Below are positions 21,682 to 32,800 of a stretch of 64,000 nucleotides of DNA, one piece after another (within the stretch, counting starts at the first letter, position 1; the number at the start of each line of letters is the position of its first letter). A program made the position numbers and the translations under genes. This stretch comes from Mycoplasmoides fastidiosum (GTDB taxonomy: Bacteria > Bacillota_I > Bacilli_A > Mycoplasmatales > Mycoplasmoidaceae). The notes below the pieces were generated by a model. The model did no database searches and was not told where the DNA came from. It saw nothing but the letters and a program-made list of their open reading frames with translations. The DNA lies in the NCBI RefSeq assembly GCF_024498275.1, contig NZ_CP101809.1:310001-374000 (forward strand), given 5' to 3'.

Positions 21682-22623
21682 ATGAATGAGCTAAACCCAA
21701 AAAGAAAAGCTAAACATAATAATAAGACCTTCTATACTAAAGCATCCGCTTCCAAACTTAATCAAGAAAACCGAGCTCTAAAAGCCGAAATTACCCGCTT
21801 AAAAGCCGAGCTAGCAAACACTGGGTCCAATTTCGGCTCCCAAGCCCAACAACCTAAAACCCAAGGAACAGGAAACGGATCAGTTAATCCATTACCAAAT
21901 CCGGATTTTAAAAAAATTTTAAATGACCACCGCAACAAAATTCAGGAACTAGAACAAATTAATCGCGAATTAACCAAAAAATTACACCATTTACAACCAA
22001 GTCAAAAAAATCCAATTCCAACCCCAACCAATTCCAAAAAAACTCATGGTGATTTGGTAGCAGAATTAGAACGATTAAAACACCGCATTGATGAAACTGA
22101 AAAACGGCATAAAAAGGAATTAGAAGCGCACGAAATTGAAGTACGCCGCAAACTTCAGGGTGAAACTAATGATGCTTTTTTAGCTAAAGTGCAAGAAAAA
22201 GCTGAACAAGCAGAAAAAGTTTTAAACCAAAAAATTATTGCTTACCAACAAAAATTTGAAGCGGAATTAAATCACGCTAAAAAGTATGCTTTAGAAAAAC
22301 AAGCAATTGAACTGGTAACAATTATTGGTCAGTTTGAAAGTGTTTTAAGCATGAACCCAACTGATCCGGTTTTAAAAAATTATGTTTCTGGTTTTATGAT
22401 GTTTTTAAACATGTTTAACCAGTTATTAGAAAACTTAAACATTCGAAAAATTCCGGTGCAATTAGGGGATGAATATAATTCTGAAATTATGGAAGCCTTC
22501 GAAACCGTTCCAGCTCAACCTGGTCAAGAAAATAAAGTCGTTGTCATTGTTGCTCCTGGTTATCAATTACACGAACGCATCATTAAACCAACTTTAGTCA
22601 AAGTTGGAGCAGCCCAAAATTAA
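21682..22623 (+). CDS. grpE: Nucleotide exchange factor GrpE, long N-terminus
   Basis: 313 residues, well above the usual ~190-220. The C-terminal part (about 145-313) matches GrpE: a long helix with ALEKQAIELVTIIGQFESVL, FMMFLNMFNQLLENLNIRKI, then the beta-wing segment MEAFETVPAQPGQENKVVVI and a terminal YQLHERIIKPTLVKV. It acts as ADP/ATP exchange factor for DnaK. The first ~140 residues are low-complexity, rich in K, N, Q and E, with two predicted coiled-coil stretches (residues ~22-40 and ~75-105) split by a Pro/Asn/Gln linker. Acidic or coiled extensions occur in other mollicute GrpE proteins, but their role is not established. Second gene of dnaJ-grpE; the terminator overlaps its stop codon. 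Confidence 0.93.
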   Translation: MNELNPKRKAKHNNKTFYTKASASKLNQENRALKAEITRLKAELANTGSNFGSQAQQPKTQGTGNGSVNPLPNPDFKKILNDHRNKIQELEQINRELTKKLHHLQPSQKNPIPTPTNSKKTHGDLVAELERLKHRIDETEKRHKKELEAHEIEVRRKLQGETNDAFLAKVQEKAEQAEKVLNQKIIAYQQKFEAELNHAKKYALEKQAIELVTIIGQFESVLSMNPTDPVLKNYVSGFMMFLNMFNQLLENLNIRKIPVQLGDEYNSEIMEAFETVPAQPGQENKVVVIVAPGYQLHERIIKPTLVKVGAAQN

Positions 22624-22652
22624 TTGAGCAATCAATTAATTTTTTGTTTTTT
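22616..22652 (+). terminator. Terminator of dnaJ-grpE
   Basis: Stem AAAATTAATTGA (22616-22627) and TCAATTAATTTT (22632-22643), GCAA loop, then a T-rich run. The grpE TAA lies inside the left arm. Confidence 0.8.
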
Positions 22653-22813
22653 ACCAACCTGTCTGACCAATTTTTTTGCACGAAATTATCAAGTGCACAA
22701 CAACAGAAAAAACCAAGTTAATAATTTTATTATCAACAAATAATTCCCAAAATTAAAAATAAAAAAATTCTAATTAAGCTGATTTAAAAAGCAAAAACCA
22801 CTAATTATTGCTC

Positions 22814-22819
22814 TATAAT
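22814..22819 (+). promoter_or_regulatory. -10 promoter element of hprK operon
   Basis: TATAAT at 22814-22819, 70 bases before the hprK ATG; the downstream bases TAGCGAAT match those after the tRNA-Leu -10. No good -35. Confidence 0.6.
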
Positions 22820-22888
22820 TAGCGAATACGGTTTTTTGCAAAAACCAAAACCAACAAACTGGATGGTGATGAATTTTCAGCAACATTT

Positions 22889-23839
22889 ATGGCACAAAAA
22901 TACATTCGGGTTGCCCAATTATTTACCAAATTGGGCGGCAATTTTTTAAACCTAACCCAACATAATCAACAGCTGAAAATTACTAGTCCGATTTTGTACC
23001 AAGCGGGATTAGAATTAGCCGAAATTTTTGCTCATCCCAAAATTGAACAAATTATTTCCTGAGGAATAAACGAGGAACGGTTTTTACAAACTTTATCCCC
23101 AGCTGAGCGGCACAAGCGTTTAGAAGCAATTTTATTACGCCAGCCTCCAGCAATTATTTTAAGTCACCAGTTTTTATACCGTGATGAATTGGTTAGCTTG
23201 AGTCAAAAACATGATAATCAAGTTCCGATTATTGAATCAAATTTTGCAGCTGAAACAACAACATCAATTTTAGGAACTTGATTATCCCGTAAATTTGCCC
23301 AAGTTCATACTTTACACGGTGTGTTGGTGAATGTTTTTGGCGAAGGGGTTTTAATTACTGGTGAAGCAGGAATTGGTAAATCCGAATTAGCAATGGAATT
23401 GTTATTAAAAAACCATTTGTTTGTTGGTGATGATTCTATTGATGTGGCCGTGATTGGGAATGAATTGTGAGCTCGAGCTAACCCAGTTGTTGCTGGGTTT
23501 ATTGAACTGCGAGGACTAGGCATTTTAAATGTCAAAAAAATGTATGGAATGCAACGCTTAATTGATCATACCCAAATCCGGATGGTGATTGAACTACGCA
23601 AAGAAAAAGATTTGGATCGGGATGAAATTGATCGCATTGGTTCACACTTAAACATGAAACCCCTACTGGGAATTCATGTCCCCCATTATTTATTACCAGT
23701 GAGTTATGGGAAAAAATTAAGTGATATTGCTGAAGCCGCAGTGATTGATTTTAAATTGAAATACTATGAGCATTATTTTGCTTTTGATGAATTTCAAGAT
23801 CGCATTATTGAATTAACAACAAGAAAGGATGATGATTAG
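22889..23839 (+). CDS. hprK: HPr kinase/phosphorylase
   Basis: 316 residues. The bifunctional enzyme phosphorylates and dephosphorylates Ser-46 of the PTS carrier HPr. The C-terminal catalytic half has the Walker A loop GEAGIGKSE at 158-166, the metal-binding segment FVGDDSIDVAV and the HprK signature ELRGLGILNVK (residues ~208-218). The N-terminal half (to ~130) is the variable domain and includes LSRKFAQVHTLHGVLVNVF leading into the core. TGA serves as Trp at three places. It heads a run hprK-lgt-trxB-whiA; lgt begins 5 bases after its stop, the same pairing known in M. genitalium. A PTS EIICB gene nearby (27197-28957) belongs to the same sugar-uptake network. Confidence 0.93.
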
Positions 23840-23844
23840 TAACA

Positions 23845-25104
23845 ATGTTTCATGGTATTAATGACATCAACTTAGACAACCGCTTTGGCACCTTATTTCA
23901 CATCGGTCGACTTCCGGTTACCTTATATGGTTTTTTAGTAGTTTTAGGTTTTATTATTGCTGTCATCTTTTGTGCAATTAAACTAAGCAAATTTTATAAA
24001 GTTTCTTATGATCCCTTGCTTAAATTTGCTGTAGTTGCTTTTCCAATTGGAATTGTGTTTGCCAGTATTTGATCATACGCGATTGGTAACTCCAATGCGT
24101 GATATGCTGGGTTTACCGGAAACGGTGGTTTAGCGATTCAAGGTGGAGTGGTTGCGTCAACGCTCTTAGGCTTATTTTGGTTTCCGTTATCCATGCGCAA
24201 TCCCAAATACTGGGTTAATGTTCCCTTAGGCAAACAAGCCGAAGCTGAAGCAGTCCGTCGGGTTTCAACTTGAATCTTTTTTGACGCAATTGTTCCCGTG
24301 GTTTTAATTGGTCAAGCTGTGGGTCGATGGGGGAATTTTTTCAACTACGAAGTGTTTGGTCAAGCCGTGGGCAATTTGACTTATGCTCAAGCTTTAGAAG
24401 CAATTAAAACGGGTAATACCGAAATTTTACCGCTGAACTGGTTACGTCATGCGATGCCTGGGGTATGAACTAACATGTGAATTGCTAGTATTCCCAACCC
24501 TGGGGGAGCAGCTAATCCCGATCCAGCATGAATGAATGCGGCTCGGTTCCACCAACCCTTATTTTTATATGAATCCTTCTTTAATGTGATTTTCTTCACT
24601 TTAATTTACAGTGGATTCATTAACATGATTCCCAAATTTAAAGCCGGAATGATTGGGGGGTTAGCAATTACTTACACTGGTTTATTCCGGGTAGCAACTG
24701 AACGGCTACGCTTTTCAGCCGGAGGTACTTCATTTAGTTTTAACCAATCATTTGTCTTATCGATTTTATTGGTCGTTTTGGGGACATTAATTATTAGCTA
24801 TGCGTTTTTAGTGGCGGGTAATCGGAAAATTCGGCACGTACACTGGTTTGGGTATAGTGCGGATTGAATGAAAATCCAAGCTTATCAACTGCCATGGTTC
24901 CGTGATTTAGCTTTAAAATACGGGCATTTCCAAGACAACTTTTTAAAAACCAGTTTAACTACTAAAATTAGTCAGGACATCCAACGCTTAAAAAGTTTAG
25001 ACACCGTCCGGTTAACTGATTATGTGTTAACCCCAAGCCAAACTAAGTTCTATGGTTCACGTTATGTCACTTATTTCAAACATGACATTTGAATTGAAAA
25101 TTAA
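23845..25104 (+). CDS. lgt: Prolipoprotein diacylglyceryl transferase
   Basis: 419 residues with many TGA Trp codons, ending at TAA 25102-25104. Integral membrane enzyme that moves diacylglycerol from phosphatidylglycerol to the lipobox cysteine of prolipoproteins. Visible features: several membrane helices starting at [18 protein letters not shown], the GGLAIQGGV loop, the signature [30 protein letters not shown], and [13 protein letters not shown] hydrophilic C-terminal tail of about 90 residues extends beyond the usual bacterial length (~280), as in other mycoplasmas. The ribosome site AAAGGA lies inside the 3' end of hprK, so translation is probably coupled. The giant surface proteins in this window lack a lipobox and are not expected substrates. 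Confidence 0.93.
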
Positions 25105-25136
25105 TTGAATTTGCACAAGTCAAAGAGTTATTTATT

Positions 25137-26102
25137 ATGGCAATTACTGATGGATTACGCAATAATCCCAATTTATATGATTTTTTAATTATTGGGGGAG
25201 GACCAGCTGGATTAACCGCTGCAGTGTATGGTGCACGTGCGGGTATGAAAGTCGGGTTTTTAGAAAAAGATACACCTGGGGGCAAAATGGTTAAAACGGG
25301 AAGTTTGGAAAACTACCCAGGGTTTGAAACAATTGGGGGAGCTGATTTATCATTAAAAATGATGAATCACGCCTTGGCAAATGAAGTGAGCTACATTTAT
25401 GGGCATGTCACTAAAGTAGTTCATTTAGATCCCTACTGAGCAGTTCACACTGCGGATGAAAAAATTTATTATGCCAAAACCGTTTTTGTTGCTACAGGGA
25501 TGATTGAACGCAAACTTGGCATTCCTAATGAAACCGAATATTATGGTCGGGGTGTTTCTTATTGTGCGGTTTGTGACGCGGCCTTATATAAAAAACGCGA
25601 TGTTGCAGTGATTGGTGGGGGTAATTCCGCGGTTGAAGAAGCGATTTATTTGTCTAATGTGGTAAATAAAGTGCATGTGATCCACCGGCGTAACGAGTTT
25701 CGGGCCGATGCGAAAATTGTGGCCAACATGAAAAAAATTGACAACATCATTTTGCATACTCCCGCAGTTGCTTTAAGTATCGAAGTTGCTGATAATGTGG
25801 TTAATGGAATCACAATTCAAAACACCGAAACCCAAAAAACCGAATTAATTCCGATTGCGTGTGTCTTCCCGTATGTTGGTTTAAACCCGGTGACTGATTT
25901 TGTCAAAGATCTAGCAATTGTGGGTAATGACGGATTTATCATGGTTAATGATAAAATGGAAACCAAATATAAAGGCTTGTACGCGGGTGGGGATGTAATT
26001 CAAAAGGATTTACGCCAAGTGGCCACTGCGATTAATGATGGAGCAATTGCGGCCATTGAAGCCAAAAACTACATCGCTAACCACTTCGTTGATCGGGACT
26101 AG
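25137..26102 (+). CDS. trxB: Thioredoxin reductase
   Basis: 321 residues. FAD/NADPH flavoenzyme that reduces thioredoxin. The N-terminal FAD-binding GGGPAGLTAAVYGARAG begins near residue 20, followed by GGKMVKTGSLENYPGF. The redox-active pair is in CAVCD (Cys143, Cys146). The NADPH-binding GGGNSAVEEA comes next with HRRNEFRA. The C-terminal FAD motif GLYAGGDVIQKDLRQVATAINDGAIAA closes the fold. Size and motif order are standard for low-molecular-weight TrxB. One TGA Trp codon (25438-25440). It lies 32 bases after lgt in the same orientation and is followed by a hairpin before whiA. Confidence 0.96.
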
Positions 26103-26109
26103 AGTTTTT

Positions 26110-26140
26110 CATGCTTGTTGATAATCGATCAACAAGCATG
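26110..26140 (+). terminator. Stem-loop between trxB and whiA
   Basis: Perfect 13-bp stem CATGCTTGTTGAT/ATCAACAAGCATG (26110-26122, 26128-26140), 5-nt loop. Only a weak T-rich tail follows, so it may be a partial terminator or an mRNA-processing or stability element within the operon. Confidence 0.55.
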
Positions 26141-26198
26141 CTTTATGTTTGTAGGGTTGTGGGGTTGAAATAACAAAAACCGATCAGAAAGGTGGGGT

Positions 26199-27107
26199 AT
26201 GACTTTTAACGAAAAAATTAAGCGCGAAATCATTGATTGAGAATACACGAAAAATGATTTCATGGTGATTATGGCTTTTTATTGTTACAACAATTACAGC
26301 CTATTAGAAGATCCAGAAACCAAGCAACAGTTTTGAGAAATCAAAAACTATTCCCAACACCAGTTACAATTTTTTCAAAAGTATTTACAAAAATACTTTG
26401 AACTACCAACCAAACTCGTTGTTCCTGATCAGCCAACCAAAATTTATCGGTTACAAATTCCTGATTTTCACACGATCCCGTTTCTAGAAGATCTAGAAAC
26501 TAGTTGCCGGATTTTCAGTCAAAATAAAATGAACCACCAAGCAATTTTAACAGGGATCTTTTTAGCCCATGGGGTAGTTTTAGATATTGAAAAAAATGTT
26601 TATCACGCAGAGATTGGGGTTAGTGACTGGTTCATTCAACAACTGATTAGCAAAATCTTGAAAAAACTGAAAATCCAATCCAAAGTTTTCAATTACAAAA
26701 ACAAAACCAAGATTTATGTGAAACGGGCTGAAAGCTTATCTGATTTATTAAAATCAGTGAACGCGGTTAACCAAATGCTTGAACTTGAAGATCATAAAAT
26801 CTTAAAGGATTATTTAAACCAACAACAGCGTTTGAATAATTTGGATGTGGCCAATTTATCTAAAGTCACCAAAGCTGCCACTGAACAAGTAGCAGCAATC
26901 AAAACCATTATTGATCAACGCAATATTTATAAGTGAAATGATGAAGAACAAATCATCATGGAAGAACGGTTAAAAAATCCCTATTTAAGCTTGCACGAAC
27001 TGGCGGTTTTCATTCATGATAAATACAGTATCGCGGTCACTAAATCAGGGGTGAATTACTTATTACGTAAAACCAAAAAATGAGCAAAACAAAACCAACC
27101 TAACTAA
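26199..27107 (+). CDS. whiA: DNA-binding protein WhiA
   Basis: 302 residues from ATG 26199 behind a good AAAGGTGG ribosome site. The N-terminal part is the degenerate LAGLIDADG-like fold of WhiA (TFNEKIKREI..., AILTGIFLAHGVVLDIEKNVYHAEI). The C-terminal part is the helix-turn-helix: MEERLKNPYLSLHELAVFI...TKSGVNYLLRKTKKWA at about 250-298. In other bacteria WhiA is a DNA-binding regulator linked to cell division and chromosome segregation; in mollicutes it is conserved, with proposed roles in ribosomal-protein gene control. The trxB-whiA pairing is known from M. genitalium (MG102-MG103). The stop codon sits in the loop of the downstream terminator. Confidence 0.9.
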
Positions 27108-27123
27108 TTAGGTTGGTTTTTTA
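27091..27123 (+). terminator. Terminator overlapping whiA stop
   Basis: Stem AAAACCAACCTAA (27091-27103) with TTAGGTTGGTTTT (27108-27120), loop CTAA, T-run to 27122. The TAA stop is in the loop. Confidence 0.9.
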
Positions 27124-27196
27124 TTATTAATTATTGGCTTTAACTAACTGCTGAATGTAGTTGGATCATTATTTTACAGTAGCAGTTGAAACCACA

Positions 27197-28957
27197 TTAG
27201 TTGGGGGGTGTAACTTGTTTTCGATACTGCTCCATTTGGTTGGCTAAAATTTGGGCACGTCCGCCAAAAATTGCTTGGGTGGAACTGCCTTTGACTAAGA
27301 CTGCAACCGCACCTTGCTGCTTGATTGTTTCTGTATCGAGTTGATTCAGATCAATGACAACAATGCGTAACCGGGTGGCACACGCGGTAATGCTTTGGAT
27401 ATTACTAAAGCCCCCATAAGCCTTAACTAAAGTGGGAATGGCTTCGGTTGGCTCGGTTTTTTTCAGCTCAGTTCAAGTTTTTTTATCAATTAAGCTTAGT
27501 TGTTCATCCGTGGAATAAGGAATTTTTCAACCAAATTTTTTAGCGCCAAAATACATGGTGACAAAACTGAATACTCCCATTGCTAAAGCAATCACAATCG
27601 CTCAATAAAACTGGGTCCCTTTTTGCACGGGCACTGCGCCATAAATAATGTAATCAATGAATCCTCGGGCAAACCCAACCCCGACATGTGCTCCTGCTAG
27701 TTTCATGAACATGTAAGCTAATCCGGATAAAGGCACATAAATCACATAATAAAATAATGGGGCAACAAACAAGAAAGAAAATTCTAGTGGTTCAGTAATG
27801 CCGGTTAAAAAAGCGACAACCATGGATGAACCAATAATGGCCACTGCTTTTTTTCGGTAGGTTTTTTTCGCTGCTAAAATCATGGCTAAACCAATACCCT
27901 GAATCGCACCCAAATAAATCGGATAATCTTGGGTAAACCGGCCCGCATAAACATTTAGTTGGGTTTGAAACCAATTAAATACGGGTAGAGATTGGCCTGT
28001 AGCATTGGTTGGTAAATGGTTAAATGGTAAACCATTAATAAAGTTTCAAATGTTCTGGTCGCCAATAATTAGCCCATTGCGAGCTTGTAATTCAGCTACT
28101 AGAGTTTGAAATTCGGGGATTTCAGTAATTTGTAAACGCTCACCCGCCTCAACAACACTAGCTAGGGTTAAACGTCCGCCCAATTCGGTTTGAAACGCGA
28201 TGGCAATCAAAATGTGGTGTAATCCTAAAGGCATTAATGACCGAGCTACCATCCCATAAACCAAACCATCCACACCCCCAGGTGCGGTTGCTAACCGATC
28301 ACCAATGATGCCGATTAACTGACCCACATAAGGTCAGATAACTAAAAACAACATGGTTAATCCAGTAATCAGTGGCATTAATAAAATGGGGACTAACCGA
28401 ATCCCAGAAAAGAAGTTTAAGTATTTAACTTCAATTTCACTTCACCGGTTTAAAACAAACGCAACAATCCCGCCAATAATAATCGAACCAAAAATCGAAG
28501 TTTGCATCGAAGTAATCCCTAAATTACTGCCGACTAGATACCTGATGTTCGAGTCTTTATGGAACCATAAAATATCTTGAAACTGGTTTTGGTGATCGAA
28601 GTGAATGAACGCACTTTGTAATGAATTAAAAACCAAATAGCCAATGACCATCATAAACCCAGCATAAATTTTGTTGGTCTGAGCAAACGCAATGGCAACA
28701 GAAATACCAAATAGAATGGCGATATTAGCAAAGATTACTTCGGAAATACTTTTAAAAAAAGCAGCAAAACCATTAGCTGTAGCAGTATGAACATTTGCGC
28801 CAATAGCCCCACCGATTCCTAATAATAAACCCGCAATGGGTAAAACCGCAATTGGCAGCATTAAAGCTTGGGACAATTGGGTCAGAAATGAACGAGTGAC
28901 ATCAACAACCCTTTTTCACTGGGGGTTGTCAAACCACTTCACGGATGAGATACGCAT
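27197..28957 (-). CDS. ptsG: PTS transporter EIICB, glucose family
   Basis: 586 residues from ATG 28955-28957 to TAA 27197-27199, several TGA Trp codons. The EIIC channel comes first: ALMLPIAVLPIAGLLLGIGGAI near residue 30, multiple membrane helices, LMPLGLHHILIAI, and the sugar-site signature GITEPLEFSFLFVAP. The soluble EIIB domain ends the protein, with the phosphorylated cysteine in SITACATRLRIVV. No EIIA domain is fused, so a separate EIIA is expected; the glucose protein of M. genitalium is an EIIABC type by comparison. Substrate is glucose or N-acetylglucosamine, not distinguishable here. Convergent with whiA, and controlled in activity by the HPr/HprK system whose kinase gene is 4 kb away. 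Confidence 0.85.
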
Positions 28958-29839
28958 AAAAATAACTTAATAATTCTTAAAATTATTATCTACTAATAAT
29001 TTTACCCAAAAAAATCCTTGCTGGTTATTAATTCATTTTTGAGTTATTTTGATGCGAAATGATTTTTTATTATGAACTCTATATGGCAGGGGACAGTTGA
29101 AATTACCACTGATTTATAATTAGAAGTTCAATAAAAATTCAGTCCATCAATAATGGGAAAATTAGTTATTTTTTTCTGATAAATTAAATGATTTTCTCAA
29201 GGTAAATTACACGAATTTTTCATGAATTTTCACTTCCCAAAAAATAAGACAAATGGAATGAAAAAAGGAGGTAAATTAAGGAAAAAACAACTGTTTTTTC
29301 TAGATAAAACAATGACTGTAAAAAGGTTAAAAATTTATCTTTTTTCTCAGAAAACCCCAAACTTTAAACTTCTAATTTTGGTTTAATTTTTCTTATTGGT
29401 TCTAAAAAAAAAAAAAAAAGCCCGTATTTTTCAGGAAAATACGGGCTTTTTTGTAGATTCTGCGCTTCGTTTTTTTGGGGTCACTTTGACCCCATTTTGG
29501 TATTAGAATACCACCATTATGGTATTAATTTATTTATAATAAAAACAAATTTATCCCGCTGCTGTTTCATTAACAATTTTTCAAAATTTAGTGAACTGTT
29601 ATTAAGGCATTAAATTACTGATTTTGGCAGCATTTTTTTAGATTTTTAACCCACTGTTTTTCATGAGAAATATTGTGGGTTTTTTGATGAAGAAAACCGT
29701 TGTTTTCTTTGGCATTTTTTAGCGGTAACTGAAAAAAATCAAAATTAAGTTAATTTTGACTTTTTCCATTGCTTATTGATCGAATTATTTGAGCAGTTCA
29801 TTTTTTGTATAAAAAATGAATTTAAGTTTTTTTGAGTTT
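28958..29839. other. Gene-free region before family B array
   Basis: About 880 bases with no supported gene. It contains TATAAT at 29115-29120, a perfect AAGGAGGT at 29265-29272 without a following ORF, a GAAAAAAC/GTTTTTTC hairpin at 29281-29300, a strong orphan terminator at 29420-29452, a GGGGTCA/TGACCCC palindrome at 29477-29493, nested GGTATT/AATACC repeats at 29499-29526, and a CCCAC/GTGGG hairpin with T6 at 29648-29686. It may hold a small RNA or the remains of a lost gene. Confidence 0.45.
29420..29452. terminator. Orphan strong terminator
   Basis: Stem GCCCGTATTTT (29420-29430) and AAAATACGGGC (29436-29446), 5-nt loop, A16 before (29404-29419) and T6 after. Nothing coding ends near it on either strand. 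Confidence 0.85.
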
Positions 29840-32800
29840 ATGAATTCTTCTCCTAAGCGTAATTGACGTGGTAATTTTGCAAAACTACGGCTTAATTCAG
29901 CAACCAGTTTTTTAATTGGTTTAGCAATTTTAACTTCTAGTACTGTTGCACTAACGGCTTCTCTGTATTTTGTTTCCCAAGCTTATCAAAAACAAGTCGC
30001 ACTAGAACAACAAGATCCAGTTCAAACCCGACTAGCCCGGTTTCAAGCAACGGGCATGGGAGATACTAATCCGGTTGATTCCAGTCAGAATAATCATGAT
30101 GATGTGAATTTATCCGCTTTTGTTGGTCGGGATTTAGCTGATCTAGAAAATTTTGTTATTGAAAATACCCATCGTTCAATTTCCTTTCAAGGTGATCTAC
30201 CTAAAACGGGAATTAAGGTTGTTTCAACTAATGTTAGTTTAACGCAAACTAATGGGGTTATAACTGTTGCGAATGCTTATGACTATGTCAATCTTAAATA
30301 TGTGCAATACAACCCGAAAACAAAAGAAATTAAAAATGTCAAATATGCACCACCATTAGGATTATTTAGTAACAATGAAACCGAAAATGTTTGACCAACT
30401 TTAGAAACAAGCGGAAATGAACTAGAAAAATTCTTTCCAACCCGAACAATTCGAACTACTATTGCGGCACTACTTAATAAAAGCCCCGATGGTAGTTTCA
30501 CCAAACAAGAATGATTCGATGCATTCGATAAACCCAATATGACATTGGATTTATCGAATTTAGGCTTGAGTTCAATTGCTGAAATTTTTAACCCCAATCT
30601 ACGCTGGGGTTTGGGAATTTATGATTTAAAAGCAAGTATAACTACTAATCCTAATTTTGAAATTCGTTACAGTGGAATTGGCACCATTAATGTTGATGAT
30701 AACTTTTTAACCCACTTTCCCAACCCGAATTACAAAAACTTTCCTGGCTTAAAAACAATTCAAGCCAGCCGCAACCAAATTGAAGCGATTGGCGACTTCA
30801 ATACTTTTAGTAACAACCACTATTCCACTGAATTTATTAGTGATGAAGAACTAAAAAGTCCGGTTTGAACCGCTCCAGATAACCAAAACTATTACCAATA
30901 CTTAAGTGGTTTGTGAGCTGATAATGAAGTGAAAGATTTAGCTGCAGTTCAAGGAATTAAAACTTGAATTACCCAAACTTTAGCAGGAGTTAGTTATGCT
31001 GGACCAACCGCTAGTTCTAGTACTAAAACAGGAACTAAAACGGTTAATGACTACACCAGTTTTCTAGATGCTGTTTCAGCTGATCCGTTGTATTTCAAAA
31101 ATAAAGATGGCACTAAATTTGTTAACCAAACTAATCCTACTACCACTAATAACAATAATAATGGGTTAGTGGCAGGAACTGATGGGCTTGTTCGCTTCGA
31201 TCCGAACGCGGGTATTCGTACCAATTCAGATGGTATAGTTGTTATGAATATCAGAAATGAAATTACTTTTGATAAAGGAACTAATTTTGGTGCGGTTCGT
31301 TTAGATATCAATAAAGACATTGCGCGGATTGATTTTTCAAGCAACCGGATTGAACGCATTCCTTTATCAAAAAACATGTTTACTCATGTGAAGTTCAACA
31401 ACAATCGCTTGCGTTATATTACCCCCATTGCTGCAAAACCCCTACCATGGTTTAATCACGCTGCTTATTTCAACAATATTTTAACTAATGAAGTTTACAC
31501 GCAATACTTCAACCCAACTAATTGAGCCAAATATTACGATCAAACCACAGAAAACTTACCAAGAGGTTGAAACCGTGGTTCAACTGATAGTAATGATAAT
31601 TTGCACATTACCCGGCTAAAAATTGGAAATGAAAACTTTACTTTACCAACTTTTTCTTTTTATGATAACCAATTACTAGATTTCTGACCCCAACAAGACA
31701 CAGAAAGCAGTTGGTACACCTGACCTAAGTTAACCATTCCGACCAGCAACCGAGTCCAAGGTGCAGGCGCTAATGTTAATTCTAATGTGAATGGTTATCC
31801 CATTGGACCATGAAACCACAAAATTGGTGATGATGCTAATCCATACTATCCCTGGTTCCACCGCACTGCATTTGGCCCAACGAGTGCAATTAATCGAAAT
31901 ACCACGGCTCAATTTAGTACTTATTTAGGCGTTTTTGGCGCAGGAAGTTTTCTGTTTGATATTGCTGCTAATGAAACAACCCGCACGGCTTCACAGAACT
32001 TATATGGTATTTTCTTTAACCAGTTAAATGATAATAAGGCTTTAACTTATCTACAACGTTATAACAAGTCCATTGATTATAATGTGACTTTAGCCCAACA
32101 ATATAGTGATCCATTCATTCTGCCAGGGTTTAATTCTGGCTCAGATGTGAGAAAAATTGGGACTACTAGTGATAGTGGAACAGTTGTTAATAACGAACCA
32201 AGTCGCAAAATTTTTGATGACCGCATTTTAAGTAATGCTTCAGACGCGTATAAATCATATAACTCCCAAGTCCCTTACATTCTGACTCGTACGCTTCCCC
32301 AAAATCATTCAGTAGCTAATTCTTGGGGGAAACAAGACGGCAGAAGTGGCAACGGGCAAACAATCCAAGCCAGTTTAGTAAATGACCAGGGTGAAGATGT
32401 TACCCCAACCGAATTTAAAAACATCGATTGGGTTAGTTTTTATGCGCAAGCTAATGGTTTAAATCATGATTTAGCATTTCAAGATTTACCAACCAATTAC
32501 GAACCAAGCACCATAAGTGGCACACCAACTGGAGCTAATGCTGCAGATACTAATAATGGTAACCGGTTCTTATTAAGTGTGCTTGGTCAGATGCCATATC
32601 TAAACGGGCGCAAAAACGCTCGACCATGAACTTCGGGTTCATCCAACATCGCCCAAGGTTTGGGTAATGAATTTTTTTACACTAATGATAACGGGACTGT
32701 CACTCCCAAAACATCAACCCTGACCTTAAACATTAGTGCTCCATTACAGCAGTGAAACTATACTTACACCATTAATGTTTTAACTGACACCACTTATTTC

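Noticed and set aside
28958-29839. RNase P RNA, tmRNA or SRP RNA in the gene-free region
   Set aside because: None of the conserved cores of these RNAs could be seen; the region is too AT-rich and unstructured apart from terminators.
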